Of a stretch of 64,000 nucleotides of DNA, positions 37,321 through 49,963 are shown piece by piece (position 1 is the stretch's first letter; every line of letters starts with the position of its first letter). The notes beneath the pieces are model-generated. The model saw nothing but the letters and a program-made list of their open reading frames with translations. It was not told the DNA's origin and did no database searches. Both the position numbers and the translations under genes were made by a program. Source of the stretch: Aptenodytes patagonicus (lineage: Eukaryota > Chordata > Aves > Sphenisciformes > Spheniscidae); contig NC_134949.1 of the NCBI RefSeq assembly GCF_965638725.1, positions 54,092,151-54,156,150 of the forward strand, in the 5' to 3' direction.

Positions 37321-39152
37321 TAACAAGGAAAAAACAAACCACACCATTGCACTTCTGTGTCAGTATTTTGCCCTTGAAAAGCTAGTAAAACTGTGTGCTA
37401 GCATTGAAACAGGTTTATCTGAATGTTGTTCTTTATATTAACTAGAACAAGTCTAACTCAGCCTTGAGTCTAAAGGTCATAAGGTAAAGGTTTATTTGTA
37501 AATACCTTGCAAGTATTATGAATGACGCTATATCAAATAAACCCAGTGCAAGTCTCAAATTACAAGCATTAAAGAATAATGAAGTACCACCATTTCAAAT
37601 TATTCATATAAAATATCAATATTTATGCTTTCATATGCAATCACTATGAGAAAGAAAGAAAAAAAAAGATGTATGTTACTGGAGATGACTGTAGGGAAAC
37701 ACATATTCTTAGGGTCAATTTGGTAAAACTGAATCACACTGCACAAGGTGCATAGAAGAATTATAAACATGGCATATTCTCAGTATGTTTTCTGCTTCTT
37801 AAGGTCCACCAAACATTCAGTGGCTATGACAAATTCCACTGGTTCTAGAGATAAATGTTAATAATTACAAAAAGCCAAACAGGGCTGGATATTGTTTGTT
37901 CCTTAAAGCACAAAAAGTCATGTTTTGCACTGTTATGTATTCTTTGTGTTCCACTGATGCAATACTGAATGTTTTGCCCTTTTCCGTATTGACCAGCAAA
38001 CTTTATCCATCCCTCAGCTACCTATCACTCAAAGTTCAAATGTAACAAAAATTCTGAATCAGAGGGTCTGTCTATAGTCAGAGAGAGTGCTTTGACACGG
38101 GCTTCTGGCCTTCCTTTTTAATGGTCAGAAGGAGAAGAGATAGGATAACATTTAACCTCAATACTAGTCATAGAAATGGGCTTGAACTCAGTTCTGAAAC
38201 TCTTAAAATCAGTAATGTGAAGGTACTACTGATGAAAGCAAAATTAGGCGAATACTTATATATTTGAAACCCTGAAAAGAAGCTAGGAAACATGAGAATA
38301 ACTCACTTGCTGAAGGTATGTATTTAGTTTGGCTTAGCACACTCAATTCTAGGTTTATATTTTGTAGTTTTTTATATTTCTTTCATTTTGATTTATTTTA
38401 AGAGGCTACTGTTTGTGGGACTGGAAACGGTGACTTTGAGAGTTATATAGATGGCTTCTGGTCCAGGTTCTGCAGCCAGAGAAGTATGCCAAGAAGGCCA
38501 GAGATATTTCCTGGAAACTGTAATGAGTTGTCATGGATCCAAATGTCTTCATTAAGAGATTTTTCTACTAGAATATAACCTAATTTTTTGATTAAAATAG
38601 GTCTTAGAGAAATGAATCCATATGAACACCTGATTACTGAAAGCTTCTGCTCCTCTAATCTATACAGTCAGTATCAACCTTCTTGTTCAAGGTGTCAACT
38701 GTTCATAAAAAGCAGAAGCAGGAAATACTTTGATCCAGAACACTACATAAGCTATTATGTCATATCAATATTTTTTTTTCTTGCTCATAATTTTAAAATA
38801 TCCTGTTCATTCTCTGCAACTATTGAGTCCAGATGAGATGCAATATCACTTTTTTGCAAGCTAGTACTAGACTTAAAGATAGCATTTCATACTATAACAT
38901 GACTAGCTGGAATATGACATTGTATCTGGAAGTAATATTATTTTCCTGTCATGAAATAGATTTTAAAAAATTACATTTTGTGTAGAGAAAAGTTCCAAGA
39001 CAAGTAATGGTTTCAAATGTGGTATTACTTATTCCAAATGAAGATTTCCTGCAATTCTTTTTTTCTGGGGGGGGCAGGAAAGACTAAGGTAAATTAAAAA
39101 TGAGTTCTGAATCAGAACAAAACCTGGGCTGAATAGTGTGCAAGAAATGGAA

Positions 39153-39187
39153 CATGTGTGTGTGTGTGTACATACACATATATATGT
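39153..39187. repeat. (GT)n / (AT)n alternating tract
   Basis: 35 bases alternate pyrimidine and purine: a GT run, then TACATACACA, then an AT run. It is a simple repeat with Z-DNA potential. Confidence 0.8.
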
Positions 39188-41499
39188 CTTATTGCTCTTG
39201 GAAAAGGCTCTCAAAAATATTTTCCTTCAAGGCAGGATAAAGTTGGAGACATAAGAGGAAATACTGCTGCTAGAATTGTTCCCTTCCTATATTACAGGAG
39301 AATAATGTGTTATCCAGCTTACTTGCTGCTGGCTGTATTCCTTCCTTCCCTTACCAGCCAGAGTACAGGACAAAATACCCTTTTCCATGTATTTTATTTC
39401 TCCACTCTGTGCAAATTCAAGCCTACTTAAACACATTTTCCTTGGCTGCACTTAATGGGGCTGTGACAGCAAACAACAAAAGCAGCTTGTAAATCTTTGC
39501 ATTTGTAGCAGTGTTAACTTAATTGCTGCTACCGATGCTATTTAACTGTTAGTGCTACTGCACAGACCCAGAAGTCACTCAAAATTTCCAGTCTCTCTCA
39601 TTTTGGACTGACACTGCTGCATGTTAGAGCATATCTGTCAACCTGGCAATGTCCCTTGCATGAAAAAGCTTAGATGTGTTTTTTAAATGCCCCTCTGCCT
39701 ATGTTTTCAGTACTGGTAACTGCCTGTCAGGTAGTGCTATCACTTCCTTTGCACCAAAAACGCAGGCAGATTGGTTTGTAAGAGGAAGGGTTTTTACTAG
39801 GTAGGTTTGACTCTCTCGTGCTTCCCAAGTGTATTTCTCAGTGTTCACTGAATTTTCATAGGAAACCTGTTTGTCCTCACAGAAGCTACCAGAGTTTTTT
39901 TGTTTTGACTTTAAGAGCTCGCATTGGTGCCATTTTTCTGCACGTTTTGTCTTAGTTTATGATAAATTCCAGAATTACACATTTAGGCAAATTGAATAAT
40001 TTTTGGAAAATACCTACTACTGAAACATCTCATTTTTGTGGTTTACATCATGGTGATTTTCAGGTGTCCTGAGTTTAAACAAAATGAAAGGCAGGCATCC
40101 AAACCCTTCTGTTACCATTGCTTACAGATAGAGCTTTCAAAAATATTAAATATGCAGTTCACAGCCCTGCATGTCATAGGACTCAACACCAGGACTCTAG
40201 GTTGAATAATAGCCTGTACTAAATGTGCTATTAGGATAGAAACTTACGCAGCCTCTTCCAGCCTTAACCAGTAAGGACACATGCTACTAGAAACTGCAGC
40301 TGGCCATTATCATGTTATAGACTGGTCTAGGAGATAAAATGGCCAGAAGAGATTAAACCCAAGTCAAATAAAGAAGAAAACCCATGAGAATTACACATAA
40401 ATTTGGAGATAGGGACTTTTTTTTTTTTTTGCATACATCTCACTGAAAAACAAGACTAAATGCAGCAAACTGAAACACCCTGCAAGTACAATAGAGAGCA
40501 GCAGAGGAAATGCAGCGATAGCTGAGTAAGAGTTTAGAAATTAAATTTATAGGTAATGAATGAAGAAGAAGAAGCATGATTATTCATGGCTCCTAGTGAG
40601 GTCCTAAACACTGTCAGGCCATCAGCCATAAATTATTGCTGCTAGTCAGAACTTCTGTCCCTATATTTTTAGGTGCAGACAATTGTCTGAATGTCACGTA
40701 AGTCCTATTGTCAAGCCTTGATGTCTGTATCCATAAAATCGGGGGTGGGGATCCTGCCTAAAAGTCACAAGCTGTCCAGACTTCTGTCACCTGCCACCAT
40801 GTCCGCTTGGAAGCTGCTCTCATCTATTAATATTTATGCCTTCCCCAGTCTGATTGTACGGAACGGATTTTTTTTTTTTCCTGATAAAAAAGCCAGAGAT
40901 CTGGTGGTGATGACCTTTGAGCATCAGCAGCCTTCGTTTTTATTCTCATGCTGATGAAGTGTATTTTTATTTCTCAGCTTGAGCATATTGCTCAAGTCCT
41001 GGTGCATCTCAGTGACTGCCTTTGTTTGTGCCCTTATGGTCTTTCTCCACAAGGTGTTATGGAAATTCTTTCATTAGCTGCTCCTAAGACCGAAATCCTC
41101 TCCTACTTACTCTAATATTGAGACTTAATGAGAAATACAGACGTTTTATTTAATGTTAATGAGAGCTTGTGCCACTTACTCATCTTATTTGATGCTTCAC
41201 TACGCATACACCAGGTTGTGACTGATTGATTCATTCTGTGAAAGGCTGACATCCTAGTAATTTAATGCTTACTTTCTTTCTGTTATTTTGAAAGCAAACT
41301 CTCCCCATTATCTAGCAGTACAATATTTTTAAAAACAGTGCTGAAATACTGAATGTTTTCTCAGTGAGCATTTATAGCTTGTTTTCATAAGGACAGCTGC
41401 TTTCAGCAGTCATGAAGAGCCATAGATTTTTATTTCATCATTTTATTCTACAGAGCAGTTCTACTAATTTCAGTATCAGGGAATAAGATACTATCTGAT

Positions 41500-41760
41500 A
41501 TGGACAGAAATGGAAGAATCTGCACCCAAATTTTCAGTTGGCAGCAGGACACCTGACATTGTGACATATACTGTTTTCTTCCTGGATGGGTTACAGGTGC
41601 TGAAGTACGGTGAGATCCAAGGAAAAAAAGAAATAGCCACAATTTCAAAGCACTGGCAAGAGGCCACCTTTTGCCCTTGAATGCAGGATACAAAGTTCCC
41701 ATTGATTTGGACAAGAGCCTCCTGCAACCAAGGGCAAAATTTGGCACCAGAACAATGGAT
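41500..41760 (-). repeat. Possible ancient amniote repeat fragment
   Basis: On the reverse strand, the words CAAATCAATGGGAACTTTG and CAAATTTTGCCCTTGG resemble the old amniote repeat containing TGACTTCAATGGGAGTTTTGCC. It is too diverged to classify by eye. Confidence 0.3.
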
Positions 41761-44407
41761 ACCTAGTCACTTCCGCTGCCTTTGGCTTTTATTATTTGAT
41801 TATTAGTACTGAGTAACAGTGGTGCTTCAAAACCCCATTGTGCTGGGGTTTGTGCAGAGAAACAAAATGAAATTATCTTCACAGCTGAGTCCAAATAATC
41901 TAAATCTAAGAGAGAGCAACCTGGCCACTATCTAGCCCCTTGTTTCTAAACATACCTGCAAATCATAGGTGTCTAACCCTCCAAATGGTCATATGCATCC
42001 ACACGGAAGGAGACACTTACCATCCTGTGACTCGACCCAAAACTGGCACGCTGCCCAAAATATTTAGAAATTAAGACCACTTTAAATTACAGAGTATAAG
42101 AAAGAGCTTTTCTGCTCGTACGCAGTACTGCACAATCTACCACGCTGAGTTAGCCAGTGCCATGCTCCTGAATTACAAATAAAATCGATAAAAGTGTTTA
42201 AATCGTATCTGTAGAGTTAATTTATAGCCATGAAAACAAGAACAGATGTCAGAGGACCCAACCTCTTTTCTTCTGCATAAGTGTGCCTCTCCAGGCCAAA
42301 AACTTATTTAAATAGACTCAACCTATGAAGACTAGCTCAAGGCAGTGCAGATGCTGCTGCTGTGTGCCAGACCGCACTTCCCTCCTGACTGCAGGCACTC
42401 AGGCCACTGCCAAAGGATGGTATGTGGCAATGTCATTTGCATCCTCCTTGCAGGTTTGGTTTGTTTGTTGTTGTTTTTGGGGGGTTTTTTAACTAAGGTT
42501 TCTTTGCTTGCTATGATGGCTTCACAGTGGTCCTATTGATTGCTTTTGAGAAGATGGGTTTTTGCTATTCTGACTGTGAGTTCTCCTTGGCACATGCTAA
42601 CCTCTCATTTAAGTTGGCCATTTAACCTCTACAAGATGATGATAGAGGAGAGGTCACATGAACATGCTCTGGTGTATCTTCTCTACTGGCTAGATTTTCC
42701 CCTTTTTGTCTCTCAGCATCAACACGGTGAATTTGGTCAGTGTTTAAAGGGCCACTGGTGCATTTGAACAGGTTAGAAGGCAGAGCTCATAAGCAGCACG
42801 GAAAGCAGTTCCGGTAGATGAAACACTGTGAAAGATAAGATATAATTTTGCAAGTAATTAATATATTTTATTTTCATAAAACAGCTACTAATATACCCTT
42901 GGTTTAATATTCACTGGCACCTCCATGTTTATCAAGGAAAAAAGATCTCTTTATCCATATTAATCACACAATGCTAGTTACTGTTAATTAGTACTTACTC
43001 TCAAGCTTTCCTCTTGCAATAGATTAATCTATTCAGTTTTAATCAACAGCCAAAACAGAAGAGAGAATACTGGTCTCAAAAAGCTGGCAATAATGACTCG
43101 GTATCACAGTAAAAACTTCTATTCCAGGATTATGTTAACCAGATAATTATTTATGGCCTGAAACTGCAAACTTTATGAAAGCAACAGTCATCTTACCTTC
43201 AGAGAGAAATCATAGGAAGAAAACCCTAAAAAAGGCAAGGTCTAAAGCAATGCTGTGTCTTAAGCTACAGATAGGAATGAAATTGTGCAAGAAGTAAGGG
43301 GTGCTGAATGAATAATGCTTATGGGTTTAAATCTGCTCCAGTCTAATGCCACAAGGCTGTAAGTCAGTAAAGCCAGTATTTCCCGTTGGCTATCCCGGGG
43401 TTTACAGCCATCCATCCATTAACATAGCGAAATCAATCAAATGAATTGCGGTATCTTCTGCAGATTATAGAATTGGGCTGGTGGTTAGGTAGAAATCTGT
43501 GTAGTTCAGAATGATGCACAATGAAACACAAAGGAGGGGCATGTTCTTATTGCCGTAATGCTGCATGAAACAAAACTTTTGAAACCTTTTTGGAAAAAAG
43601 TTAAGAAGGAGGCACCATTAACACTGCCCAGGAAGCTCTGCCTATCTGATGCAGTACTGTGCAGTGCTCTTCTCTGATCTAAATAAAGAGAGCTAGACGG
43701 AGCTAATTTTTCAGTTCTCACCGAGGCCAGAAATACATTTTAACTTTACCTATTGGATTTTTTTCACTTTTGGAGTATGATTTGTTACAATGACATTTGA
43801 AAAGTCATATAATTCGTTTCTCCTCTAGCCTTTCCAGTTACGAGCACCAAATTGCCTTTAATTCCTTTTCTGATAACCTGAATTGAAGTGACAACATCTT
43901 GTACAGTAGATACGAAAAAAAAAGCAAGAACTATAAACATCTGTTTCCTGCTTTTTTTGCTTTCTGGTGGAGTTTATTAAATCCAAACTGAAGCGTTTCA
44001 ATCCCGTTAGAAAACAGCCCCCTCTTGTGATGGAACAGCGGTTTGTGTAACGTGCATACAGGATGATGAAATAACAAGGAAACTCCAGTACAGATGGGAT
44101 GAGGGCAAAACTAGTAACCAAGAAAAAATTCCATTATCCTAGTCTCAAAATTGCTTATTTTGCATGTTTCATTCATAATTGTCTTGTGACCTATATCTAT
44201 TTAAAGATTTCAAAGTTCTGTTCTCTTCAGTGAAAGCAGTAAATCAGTTGCATTGCTGAAACATCCCTTTTTACTTGCTTTCACCTCTTCTGTTTATTTC
44301 TCTGTTTGGAGTACAGTAGTGCAGAGAAGCTCTCTGCCGTAATTTCATTTGCTTCCACATCCATATTCATTTTTTGCTTCACCCATCCATGCTTTAGTTT
44401 CTAAATG

Positions 44408-44510
44408 TCAGATTATAAGCTTTCTGGGGCAAGGATTGTTTTACTGCGTGCTTATACAGGGCCTGGACCAGTGAGGACCTGAATTAGTTACTCCACACCC
44501 TGTTCACCAG
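44408..44510 (+). repeat. Probable ancient interspersed repeat common in reptiles and birds
   Basis: The words AGATTATAAGCTTTCTGGGG, CAAGGATTGTTTTACTG and CTTATACAGGGCCTGGACCA track the widespread repeat with AGATTGTAAGCTCTTTGGGG, CAGGGACTGT and TTGTACAGCGCCTAGCACA. The spacing is preserved. The family name is not certain to me. Confidence 0.5.
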
Positions 44511-46607
44511 CATCACTTTCATCCCACTTCTGCTATATTGACAGTAGGACTTGAGGAGCTTTGTGGTCAGCAAAACAATGAATTCATACAGCCGAAAACT
44601 AACCTGACCCCAAAAAAGAGAGAGAAAAAATCAAATTATGGATATGAGAAACAAATGACGGGAGTCTTAGTCACAGCCCACTTCCTCCCATTTCCTGTCT
44701 GCTGCCAAGACAATCGTGCCCAGCGGCGTGATACCTTGCACAGAGACTTCTAAAAATATCCAGTTTGTCTTGGACTTTTTTCATGTCATTGCTGAGCTAT
44801 TCACTTCCACGAAAGAAATTTGTTTGCTCTGCTTTAGGGCTGAGCTAGACTTATTTTTTTTTCCTGTTTCTAGATTCATGCGAACTTTAAGGTTTTGGTG
44901 TGTCATATGTATGTGTTCCTTACATATGTCATATTGTAAGGAACTTTGGCATTTAAAACTGCCTGAGAGAGACACAGGCGGTTCCCCAAAAGTTAGCAAT
45001 AACAAGTGTTCAAAATTTTAGTTAACGCTGATGACTAACGACATAAACCTCACAGAACATTAGATGCTATGACTATTGTTTGCTCTGTATAAAGCTCCAG
45101 CTGTGTTACTAACTTCCACAGGATGAGCTGACTCGCATCATATTTATCTGCTTAATTGACTTAGACTCTTCTCGATAGTGTTGAACTTGTTACAAAAATG
45201 AGATTTGTGGCTTGTAATCTGAAGTGAACATAGGTTGCTCATGTCACATGTTTAAACACATCATTCAGCCACAAAATAAACCATACTCTGCAAGACCGTA
45301 CTTTCACTCTGTTGGGACACATGACTATTCCACTGAGTGAAGTAAGTTCTCACTGTCACAGCAAAATGTGACTTGTTCGTAGTTAAGTCAAGTGACTTCA
45401 TGTTTCCATTCTTTGAGTTTCATTTTGAGTTTCCCCTATTGGAGGCACTCCAAACCTTACCAGTCCTGGACTTCAGCTTCGTGATGTATACAACACTCAA
45501 AATCACATTATTTCATGCGGTTTCCACACCAAGTTATAAAGTCTTCTCCCAGAACAGCTCAAAATTAAGAGTAAAATGTCAAGAAATCCTATGGCCCTCG
45601 TCTGTGGGAACAGAGGAGGTTTCCATCCTTCCAGCCAAGGAAGATCAAAAGGAAGAACCACTGGTTCAGATCTTCATACCTCATCAGTGCCACCGCTTCA
45701 GAGTTGCAAGCAGCCGTTGTAAACAGTCTAGTGGCTGCTCTGAGTAACTCGCACACCAGTTTAAAAAAAAATAAAAAATTGATGTCACAGGACCTACTTC
45801 TCTTTTACACCAAAAAGCAGAATGAAGTACATCTGTAATTTAAGGCTAAGTAAGAACATTGTGATCTGATGACAAAGTCAGTAAGAGGAAGCCCAGTCAT
45901 CATGCCTCAGTTCAGTAACCCCAAAGGGTTTCGCTGATGGCGAGAGAATCACATGATCCCACCTTTAAACTGGGCTGGATTTTAATTATTTATGGCTCTG
46001 TACTTTATAATACACTAGTTTATGCTTTAAGGTAGTAGTAGTTGCAAGCAAGTTGATCTTGGACTACAGATAATCCTAGACCTAGCTAAAGTTTCAGGCT
46101 ACATAAAAGGAGCAATTAAGACTCTTTATGGAGACAACTGAAGCAACTGCCCAAGGCAGTTAGCTGTAGAGTACAGTTGGGCTAGAATTAAACCATACAC
46201 CCTGAGAGGTTTCCATATAACTCATGTAAAGATAGGGAATATGGGGACTGTGCATACTGGAAACAGAACACAGTTAGAGTATCAGCAGACAGCGAGAAAA
46301 ACATGCATGAGACTTGTCCTGAAGAGCTAGATGGACAAACCTGTAGAGGAAAAGGAATTGCCTGAAAGAAAGCCTTTGAAACCATGCAAAAAGAAATTGT
46401 CAGCGCTTGCCTGTTTCTACTCTGATCTGGAAAACAAGGATGTGCTTGCACTTTTTTAACTAATTGTCTTGCATCAGGCCTGATTTGTGTAGTAAATTTC
46501 TCCCACCAAGACAGTCAAGGCTTCAAATACTAAATAATTGCTCTGTGGCAATAAACCAGATTATTTCCATAATTAAAAAATACCATAACTTTTTTTTTCT
46601 CTCACAG

Positions 46608-46721
46608 GTATCTCAGATGAATTCATAACTCCCATGTTTAATTTTTATAAAAGCATTGGAGAGCTGAAGATGACACAGGAAGAATATGCACTGCTCACAG
46701 CCATAGTTATCCTGTCTCCAG
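46608..46721 (+). CDS. NR1H4: NR1H4 coding exon 8 (ligand-binding domain, helices 7-9)
   Basis: Acceptor TCACAG|GT, donor CCAG|GTAACT. It encodes residues 362-398, [20 protein letters not shown] to IVILSP. Y374 (human Y369), which hydrogen-bonds the bile-acid 3-hydroxyl together with the conserved histidine, is kept. Residue 366 is Phe where human FXR has Tyr361, a change inside the pocket. Confidence 0.97.
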
Positions 46722-48317
<1,596 letters not shown>

Positions 48318-48745
48318 TGGATACTTTTTATTTTATTTTCAGAAAAATATCTTTTTAAAGGACCACATAGCATTTATTTTCATAGAAAAATATCCCACAG
48401 TACATTAAATTTTCTTTACTGCATTTTTGTAGGAACATGCCATGGATTCGTAAGTAATTTTGTTCACTATACACAGAATATTGTATAGCTATCAGATTTT
48501 CACACGTGAGTATAATTTGCTCTGTATTTATATTCTCTGATCAGAAAGAGTCCACCAGCTCCTCAGAGGAACCCTGTTAATTCCTGCTGCAGTTAAGCTG
48601 ATTGCACTTACAGTTCCTCTTGACAAACGGGGAAATGCAGGTTTCCATTCATATTTTTTCATTGCAGTGTTTTTGTGCTTGGTCCCCATTAAAGAATATA
48701 TTCCAGATATTTACAGTAATAAACCAGCTGAAATGATTAATGCTA
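48318..48745 (+). other. NR1H4: NR1H4 3' UTR
   Basis: AT-rich sequence between the stop and the first canonical poly(A) signals. The end at about 48745 is inferred from the signal at 48718 and a G/T-rich stretch at about 48758-48782. Confidence 0.6.
48718..48723 (+). terminator. NR1H4: NR1H4 poly(A) signal AATAAA
   Basis: AATAAA about 400 bp after the stop, preceded by a weaker ATTAAA at 48688-48693 and followed by a G/T-rich stretch. This is the most likely end of the NR1H4 transcript. Confidence 0.65.
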
Positions 48746-49786
48746 TAGTCATTTGCTGTTCAACTGTGAAATGTGTTCACGTAAGATGTACAAGCTCTTT
48801 ATTTCTTCGGAAGATGAAAAATTATGTAATGGAGAAAAGCCACAGACACAAAGAACCCTTTTCATTATCTAAACATGTAACTTCATTTGCATTATTATTT
48901 CAAAGTAAAAATTATACAGTATCTATACTTTGTGAAAGTGCATCACAGGTTGTTTTACTTTGCAACTTCTGATGGTTGGTGCTTAGCGGCTCGGAAAAAT
49001 ACCATCGGCAACATCCCCAGAACAAGGTAAGCGTGTTCGCACGCTGGGGGAGGCGGTGCGGGCTCCCTGGTGGGGCTGCAGGCTGGCCGGCTCTGCTCCG
49101 AGCAGCGCGAAACCGGACAGCCGGGACAGCGACGCGCCGACCGCGCTGCCCTCCAAACCGCGGCCCCGCGCCGCCGGCAGCGCGAGAAAGGCGCTGGGCG
49201 CAGAAACAGCTCTGCGCCCCGCTGCAAAAAGGCCTCTTCGGCTGTAAACGCCTCCACGGGCAGGCACTTCCCCCCGACCGCCGCGCACCCGGCACCCTGC
49301 TCCCGCCGCCCGTGACCAAACCCGCCACCGCCGCCCCAGGGAAGCAGAACTGCTTTTGAAACGCGGTCGGTGGCGCAGCAAGGAGGGGGCGGCGAGGCCC
49401 GTGCTTTCACGACAGCCGAAGCGGCCGGTGGGCGGGAGGGCCATCTGCCGCAGCGCCCGAGCGAGCAGCCCCCTGGCCGTGCCGTCGCAGCGGGTGGGAC
49501 GCTGAGGCCTGACCGCGGAGGCGTGACGGGGGGGGGGGCCGGCTGCCAGCGGGGGCCGTGACCCTGCGCCCTGCACCGCCTCGAAGGCCGCGTCCCTGGG
49601 GGAGGACGGAGGGGCGGCTCCGCTACGCAGCGCCCTCACCCAGACCGGCGGGGGCTCCGGTGCGGACCCCGGGCTGCCCCCTGGTAAATCGGGTATGGCG
49701 GAGAGCCGCGAGGGGGCGGCTGGGCGCCAGGAGCCGCCCCGGGGGCTGAGGGCCAGGCGGCGCCGCGGCCTCGGGCCAGGTGCGGC

Positions 49787-49824
49787 GGGCACGGCCCCAC
49801 CCGCCGGGCACGGCCCCACCCGCC
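49787..49824. repeat. 19-bp GC-rich tandem duplication
   Basis: The unit GGGCACGGCCCCACCCGCC occurs at 49787-49805 and 49806-49824 without mismatch, followed by GGCCC repeats. It adds Sp/KLF-type CCCACCC motifs upstream of the core promoter. Confidence 0.85.
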
Positions 49825-49842
49825 GGGCCCGGCCCGGCCCGG

Positions 49843-49876
49843 CCCCGCCCCGCGGGCGCTGATTGGCCCTTTCGAA
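49843..49876 (+). promoter_or_regulatory. GAS2L3: GAS2L3 core promoter: GC box, inverted CCAAT box, CHR-like element
   Basis: CCCCGCCCC (49843-49851), GATTGG (inverted CCAAT, 49861-49866) and TTCGAA (49871-49876) lie within 34 bp. TTCGAA is a known variant of the cell-cycle homology region TTTGAA, the MuvB/DREAM site of G2/M genes, and such promoters usually carry CCAAT boxes bound by NF-Y. GAS2L3 is a reported DREAM target in human cells, so the arrangement fits. Binding itself is inferred. Confidence 0.55.
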
Positions 49877-49879
49877 CGG

Positions 49880-49963
49880 AGCGGCCGGCGCGAGGTGGGC
49901 GGGGGCGCCCTGGTGCGCGGCGCGGGGGGAGCGTGGCGCGGCGCGGCGCGGCGGCAGCTGCCG
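49880..49963 (+). other. GAS2L3: GAS2L3 probable non-coding first exon
   Basis: A strong donor, GCCG|GTGAGT, at 49964 lies just downstream of the promoter elements inside the CpG island. The transcription start is not visible, so the 5' limit is a guess. No start codon compatible with GAS2L3 is present. Confidence 0.5.

Noticed and set aside
45373-45747. 124-codon + strand ORF inside NR1H4 intron 7
   Set aside because: Sits in an intron of a well-defined gene, has no recognisable motif and no promoter-like context.
49021-49032. Donor-like AACAAG|GTAAGC as the first exon end of GAS2L3
   Set aside because: It lies about 850 bp upstream of the GC-box/CCAAT/CHR cluster, and the donor at 49964 is better placed. 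Kept only as a possible minor or read-through junction.
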